This document shows positions 60,273-64,000 of a DNA stretch of 64,000 nucleotides, one piece after another. The position numbers were made by a program, and so were the translations under genes. The DNA comes from CAWEQO01 sp963811225. Lineage in GTDB: Bacteria > Chloroflexota > Anaerolineae > Anaerolineales > Anaerolineaceae. The DNA is taken from positions 248,001-312,000 of the forward strand of contig CAWEQO010000001.1 in the NCBI GenBank assembly GCA_963811225.1, given 5' to 3'. Positions within the stretch are counted from its first letter, which is position 1. Each line of letters opens with the position of its first letter. The notes under the pieces were generated by a model. It did no database searches, had not been told where the DNA came from, and worked only from the letters and a program-made list of their open reading frames with translations.

Positions 60273-62512
60273 TCCGTCATCCTGTCTGAGGGGTTCAACC
60301 GGGAAGAGAGCAGGCGATAGACCTGCATCTGTTCGGACTTACCCTTGATAGGAAACTCGCCAAGCGGCTCAGTTACGAAATTCTCTTTGCAGTCGGCTAG
60401 CGCGTCGAAGGTTGCCTGGCTTATTAAGATCCCACTGTTCCAGTAATCATCATGCGAATATCTTGCTAAATATCGGGTTGTATTTACCCCGTCCCCCATA
60501 ATAGTATAGTACAGACGATCCGTAGAGCCAAGGGCTCCACCGATGATTTTTCCGGTATGGATCGCAATTTGCGTGATCATCGGTGGGGCGCCGCGCTCCA
60601 GCCTGCGCTGGTTGAAGGTGTCGATGGCTGTGATCATCTCAGCTGCGGCCTGGCAGGCGTCGTAAGCGCTGTCTTGCGGCGGTCGGGGAACCGGCAGCAG
60701 CCCGAACAGCGAAAACATGCGGTCACCGTCATACTGGTTGACCACCCCACCGTGTGTAATCACGATCGGCACAAGCAAGCTGAAGTACTCGTTCAGCCAC
60801 GAGAACACCCGGGTGGGGTCCGGCTCCTCTGCGAAGATATCCCAATTGCGGATGGACGTGATCAGGATGGTGGCAATCGCCTCCTGGCCTTCCAGCGCAA
60901 GGTTTCCCGAGGAGAACGTCTCCCGCAGCTGATCGCGCAGCTCCGGTGTGGCCGTATGGCCCAACAAGTCGCGGAAGATGACGCCCTCCTGCAAACCGGT
61001 CACCATCGAGTTGAACGAGCGAGTCAGGGCGGCTACCTCGTCGTGGCCTTTCACGTCCAGCTGCACGCCATAATCACCGTGGGCCAGTTTTGTGGAGGCT
61101 TCTGTCAATCGTTTCACTGGCGTCGAAATCAGCCCGCCCAGGTAGAAGCCGACGGCCACCACCAGCAAAATCCCGATAGCGATGGCAGCGAAAACCTCGA
61201 AGCGGGCCAACTGGCTTGCGCGGATCAGGAAAGCTTGCGGTAGGGCGGTGCCCATCAAGCCCAGCGCGATGCTGTCCCGTACCTGCCAGGGTGCGACGAT
61301 CTCGGTGTAACCGGTGTCACCCACCTCGATCTGGCGAGTCAGGCTCTGGCTGCCGCCCCCCACCAGCAAATCGTTGGCCTGCGATAAGGCCAGCGGGAAG
61401 CTCTCGCGCTCGCTGAACAAGGTCGATGCCAAAGGGCGACCGGTGATGTCGTAGAATGTCACCTGATAAGAAAGCCGCTCCCGGCGGATCTGAGCGATCA
61501 TATTCTCGGGCGAGCGACCCACCAGCGCCGCCCCCACTACCTGCCCGGCGTCATCCAGGATTGGGCTGGCAACGTAGAAGTAAGTCCCCCAGGGCGCCTT
61601 GACCAGCGTCGCGAACTTATCGCCCTCCGCATCGGTCTGCTGTTGCAAGACCATCTTGACGAACTCCTGCGACTGGAAGAAGGTTTCGCCACGCGTCGCT
61701 TCATATTGACCCAGCCCGCCGTCCGGGGGCTTGCGCAGGGAGAGCGCCGCAACCCCGTCGGCGTTCAAGATCTCGATCGTCTCTTCGTCGGTGTTGGTTG
61801 CGATCGGCAGCAGCAGCGTCCGGAGGTCCTCGGCGTCGCCGTTCCGGGTCATATCCGCCACGCCCTGCATGTTGACCACCAGGCGCAGCGTCTCCAGTAG
61901 ACGCTCCTCCTGGCGTACCATCCAATCCGCAGACTGCATGCCACTGTCAACCAGTTGGCTCTGGAAGCGGGTCTCGGCCGCCCCCAGGATCATCTGGCTG
62001 ATCATGTAGGCTCCCACCAGGGCAAACAGCAGGGACAGCACGATCAACGGTAGGATGATCTTCAGCCGCATCGGGACGCGCACGTGCCCGGCCCGGCTCT
62101 CGGGCGCGACCGCTTTCGGCGCGTCGACCGCAGGCAAGGTCTCCTTCTTCGCCGGCATCCCGACCGTCTCTAAGGCTTTATTCAGCCAGTAAAGGGTGAA
62201 GGGTTGGTGTACAAAGGCATTCACCCCGATCTCTTGCGCTTTCGATTCGCGCTCGACGTCGGGGTATTTACTGGTAACGATTACTTTTAATTCGGGGTAT
62301 TCCATACGCAGGATGCGCAGGAACATTTGCCACTCGTCCCCTGGAAAGTGAAGGTCGAGGACCATCAGATCGGGCTTGTACTGGGCCAGTTGAGTAGCGG
62401 CCTGCCCGAGGTCGAGCACGCTGGTCACATCGTCCCCACGCTCCTCGAAGAAGCGCGTCAGGAAACGCGCAGCTTGCGGTTGCGTCTGTACCAAAAGCAC
62501 CTTCGGTATCAT
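60269..62512 (-). CDS. Receiver-sensor-HAMP-cyclase homology protein, degenerate active site
   Basis: 747 residues. Order: receiver-like domain (1-118), linker, membrane helix 1 (about 149-172), extracellular sensor (about 175-435), membrane helix 2 (about 440-462), HAMP (463-515), class III nucleotide cyclase homology domain (about 543-735). The receiver keeps the phosphoacceptor D53 but the acidic pair is V8-Q9 and the Lys is Q103. The cyclase domain keeps one metal Asp (D597, GDRMFSLFG), but the first is S553 (ILITSIRNW) and the base-specifying Lys is Q593. It is likely inactive or unusual. Overlaps the downstream anchored-protein gene by 4 nt. Confidence 0.87.
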   Translation of the reverse strand: MIPKVLLVQTQPQAARFLTRFFEERGDDVTSVLDLGQAATQLAQYKPDLMVLDLHFPGDEWQMFLRILRMEYPELKVIVTSKYPDVERESKAQEIGVNAFVHQPFTLYWLNKALETVGMPAKKETLPAVDAPKAVAPESRAGHVRVPMRLKIILPLIVLSLLFALVGAYMISQMILGAAETRFQSQLVDSGMQSADWMVRQEERLLETLRLVVNMQGVADMTRNGDAEDLRTLLLPIATNTDEETIEILNADGVAALSLRKPPDGGLGQYEATRGETFFQSQEFVKMVLQQQTDAEGDKFATLVKAPWGTYFYVASPILDDAGQVVGAALVGRSPENMIAQIRRERLSYQVTFYDITGRPLASTLFSERESFPLALSQANDLLVGGGSQSLTRQIEVGDTGYTEIVAPWQVRDSIALGLMGTALPQAFLIRASQLARFEVFAAIAIGILLVVAVGFYLGGLISTPVKRLTEASTKLAHGDYGVQLDVKGHDEVAALTRSFNSMVTGLQEGVIFRDLLGHTATPELRDQLRETFSSGNLALEGQEAIATILITSIRNWDIFAEEPDPTRVFSWLNEYFSLLVPIVITHGGVVNQYDGDRMFSLFGLLPVPRPPQDSAYDACQAAAEMITAIDTFNQRRLERGAPPMITQIAIHTGKIIGGALGSTDRLYYTIMGDGVNTTRYLARYSHDDYWNSGILISQATFDALADCKENFVTEPLGEFPIKGKSEQMQVYRLLSSRLNPSDRMTE

Positions 62513-62545
62513 CGAAGGAAGCCCTCCCCGTAGGATCTATCCAAG

Positions 62546-62609
62546 AAATCGGAGCGGGTGTTGCAGGAGAAGCGCTGCAGCGCTTCTCCTGCAACACCCG
62601 CTCCGATTT
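62546..62609 (-). terminator. Perfect 64-bp palindrome after sigma factor gene
   Basis: The whole segment 62546-62609 equals its own reverse complement, with 32-bp arms and no loop (centre CTG|CAG at 62577/62578). 23 bp after the sigma factor stop codon on the minus strand and 34 bp before the cyclase-like gene. No T-tract. Confidence 0.75.
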
Positions 62610-62631
62610 TTAGATTTCTATCGAATTGTTA

Positions 62632-64000
62632 TTATGAAAGGTATTCGCGAAGATGGCGGCTGCGAGTTGGGTGGCGAAGTTTTCGCAATGCCTTTGCCTC
62701 AATTTGACGGATGCGCTCGCGTGTGACGTTGAAATAGCGGCTGACTTCTTCGAGCGTGTGATCCTTGCCATCGATCAGGCCGAACCGCAGCTCGAGCACC
62801 TGCCGCTCCCGTTCCGACAACGCCGCCAGGGCGTTCTGTACCTGCTCGCGCAGCATCTCACGCGCCGCAGCGTCCATCGGTTCGAGCGCATCGTCGTCTT
62901 CGATAAAGTCCCCTAATTGACTGCTTTCCTCATCACCAACGGGTCGTTCCAGAGAAACCGGTTCTTCCGCCGATTGCAAAATCCGTTGAACTTTGGCGGT
63001 GGCAACAATCCAGCGCCGCTGGACTTCCGGGTCCATCGGTAAGGACTTGGCCTTGCAGCGCTTGATTTCCACCACATCCTCGTCGGACAGCAGGCCCGAT
63101 TCGAGCGCCAGTTCCTCCTGATTGGGCTCTCGCCCGAGCTGCTGTACCAGCGAACGCTGGACGCGCAGCAGGCGGGTGATCGCCTCGAACAAGTGCACCG
63201 GGATGCGGATGGTGCGTGCCTGCTCGGCAATGTAGCGGCTGATCGATTGGCGGATCCACCAGGTGGCGTAGGTGCTGAATTTGTAACCGCGAGTGGAGTC
63301 GAACTTGGTAACTGCCCGCAAAAGCCCCAGGTTGCCTTCCTGAATCAGATCCAGGAACGAGATGCCGCGACCCAGGTAGCGCTTTGCAATGCTGACCACC
63401 AGGCGCAGGTTGGCGCGGATCAGGGTTTGATTGGCCTCTTCCGCCCGCCAGCGCACGTCTTCGATGTCCATCGCCAGATCGCGATCGGTCGGCAGATGTT
63501 GCTCGAAGAAACCGGCTTCGGGCAGCTGCTTGCGCTTGTGCAGGTATTCGAACAGGGCTTGTGCGGTTTCGTCGGGGAGGAGGTACAGGCCGAGGAAGAC
63601 GCTGAATACGATGCGTACCAGTGCGTCCCACTCGTCATTTTTCCCCCAGAGTCCATTGTCAAGGTAGGTGCGTAGATAGGATGGCTCGTCGGCTTGCCAC
63701 TGGCGCCGCAGCAGCTGCGCTTCCGACAGCACCAGGCTCGGGTCGGGCGGATCGCCCTGCCCCAGGCGAGCAATTTCATCTGCCATCTGTTCCCACGAAG
63801 CAATCAATTCTTGCCCAACCAGCGTGAACATGGTTTTGTAATGCCCTGGCTCTCCTGCCGGCGGTTCGGCGCTCTTGGAGATCGCATCCAGCACGTGCTC
63901 GGCTTCGATGCGCGCAGCCAGGCGGAACTCACTGTCGGCATCCAGCAGGCTGATCTGTCCTATTTCTTTCAGATACAACCGGACCGGGTCTTCAGAGAGC
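62632..64000 (-). CDS. rpoD: RNA polymerase sigma-70 factor, primary type, cut by window edge
   Basis: At least 455 residues visible; the start lies beyond 64000 (the frame continues as SEDPVRLYLKEIGQIS). Region 1.2 (LYLKEIGQISLLDADSEFRLA), a long non-conserved insert, region 2 (NLRLVVSIAKRYLGRGISFLDLIQEGNLGLLRAVTKFD and YKFSTYATWWIRQSISRYI), region 3 (EAITRLLRVQRSLVQQLGREP) and region 4 with the HTH TLEEVSRYFNVTRERIRQIEAKALRKLRH. The ending HPTRSRHLREYLS is standard. Looks like a housekeeping (RpoD/SigA) sigma factor, but the length of the insert and the unseen N-terminus leave room for an RpoD-like alternative factor. Confidence 0.9.
   Translation of the reverse strand, partial: LSEDPVRLYLKEIGQISLLDADSEFRLAARIEAEHVLDAISKSAEPPAGEPGHYKTMFTLVGQELIASWEQMADEIARLGQGDPPDPSLVLSEAQLLRRQWQADEPSYLRTYLDNGLWGKNDEWDALVRIVFSVFLGLYLLPDETAQALFEYLHKRKQLPEAGFFEQHLPTDRDLAMDIEDVRWRAEEANQTLIRANLRLVVSIAKRYLGRGISFLDLIQEGNLGLLRAVTKFDSTRGYKFSTYATWWIRQSISRYIAEQARTIRIPVHLFEAITRLLRVQRSLVQQLGREPNQEELALESGLLSDEDVVEIKRCKAKSLPMDPEVQRRWIVATAKVQRILQSAEEPVSLERPVGDEESSQLGDFIEDDDALEPMDAAAREMLREQVQNALAALSERERQVLELRFGLIDGKDHTLEEVSRYFNVTRERIRQIEAKALRKLRHPTRSRHLREYLS

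Overview
The window looks like part of a GC-rich chromosome of a free-living, respiring bacterium, most plausibly a member of Chloroflexota (Anaerolineae-like). That assignment is inference from gene content and style: a full 14-gene Nuo operon, an F420-type luciferase-like oxidoreductase, DUF362, DUF4037 and TIGR02206 proteins, Thr/Pro-rich stalk proteins, and many small dispersed palindromic repeats. No rRNA, ribosomal protein or other lineage marker is present to settle it. No prophage, insertion sequence, transposase or CRISPR array was seen.

Layout. 1-3.5 kb: a leftward cassette of a radical SAM protein, a coiled-coil protein and a frameshifted AAA+ ATPase that runs off the left edge. 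4-16.5 kb: mostly leftward single genes and short operons (membrane proteins, DUF362 Fe-S protein, DUF4037, aldo/keto reductase, lipoprotein, PilZ, luciferase-like oxidoreductase, PPK2, nitroreductase, LiaF-like, cupin, DUF421, AI-2E transporter). 17-18.8 kb: cysK and cysE rightward. 18.9-27 kb: LysM and CAP surface proteins, CBS protein, surE, adenosine deaminase and a heavily frameshifted secreted nuclease. 27.3-30.8 kb: sulfate activation genes cysC-cysD-cysN. 31.2-32 kb: a PIN toxin and Phd-type antitoxin pair. 32-34.5 kb: an Rrf2-family regulator between two TauE/SafE paralogues. 34.6-43.5 kb: leftward accessory enzymes. 43.6 kb: tRNA-Pro. 44.8-59.2 kb: nuoA-N. 59.4-64 kb: a Thr/Pro-rich anchored protein, a receiver-sensor-HAMP-cyclase-like protein and a primary-type sigma factor cut by the right edge.

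How genes work together. Sulfur metabolism is clustered: sulfate activation (cysDNC), cysteine synthesis (cysE, cysK) and a regulated pair of probable sulfur-oxyanion exporters. The strongest regulatory signal is there. The same 15-bp imperfect palindrome sits over the -35 boxes of both TauE/SafE genes with identical spacing to the -10, and over the start region of the Rrf2 gene's own promoter, so the regulator probably controls all three. The nuo operon encodes a complete NADH-oxidising complex I with a good sigma-70 promoter before nuoA.

Two other traits stand out. Many gene ends carry very long, nearly perfect hairpins (arms up to 34 bp) instead of ordinary terminators. Several otherwise intact genes are broken by 1-nt indels, at least one in a homopolymer, which suggests sequence errors rather than decay; the secreted nuclease has at least eight.
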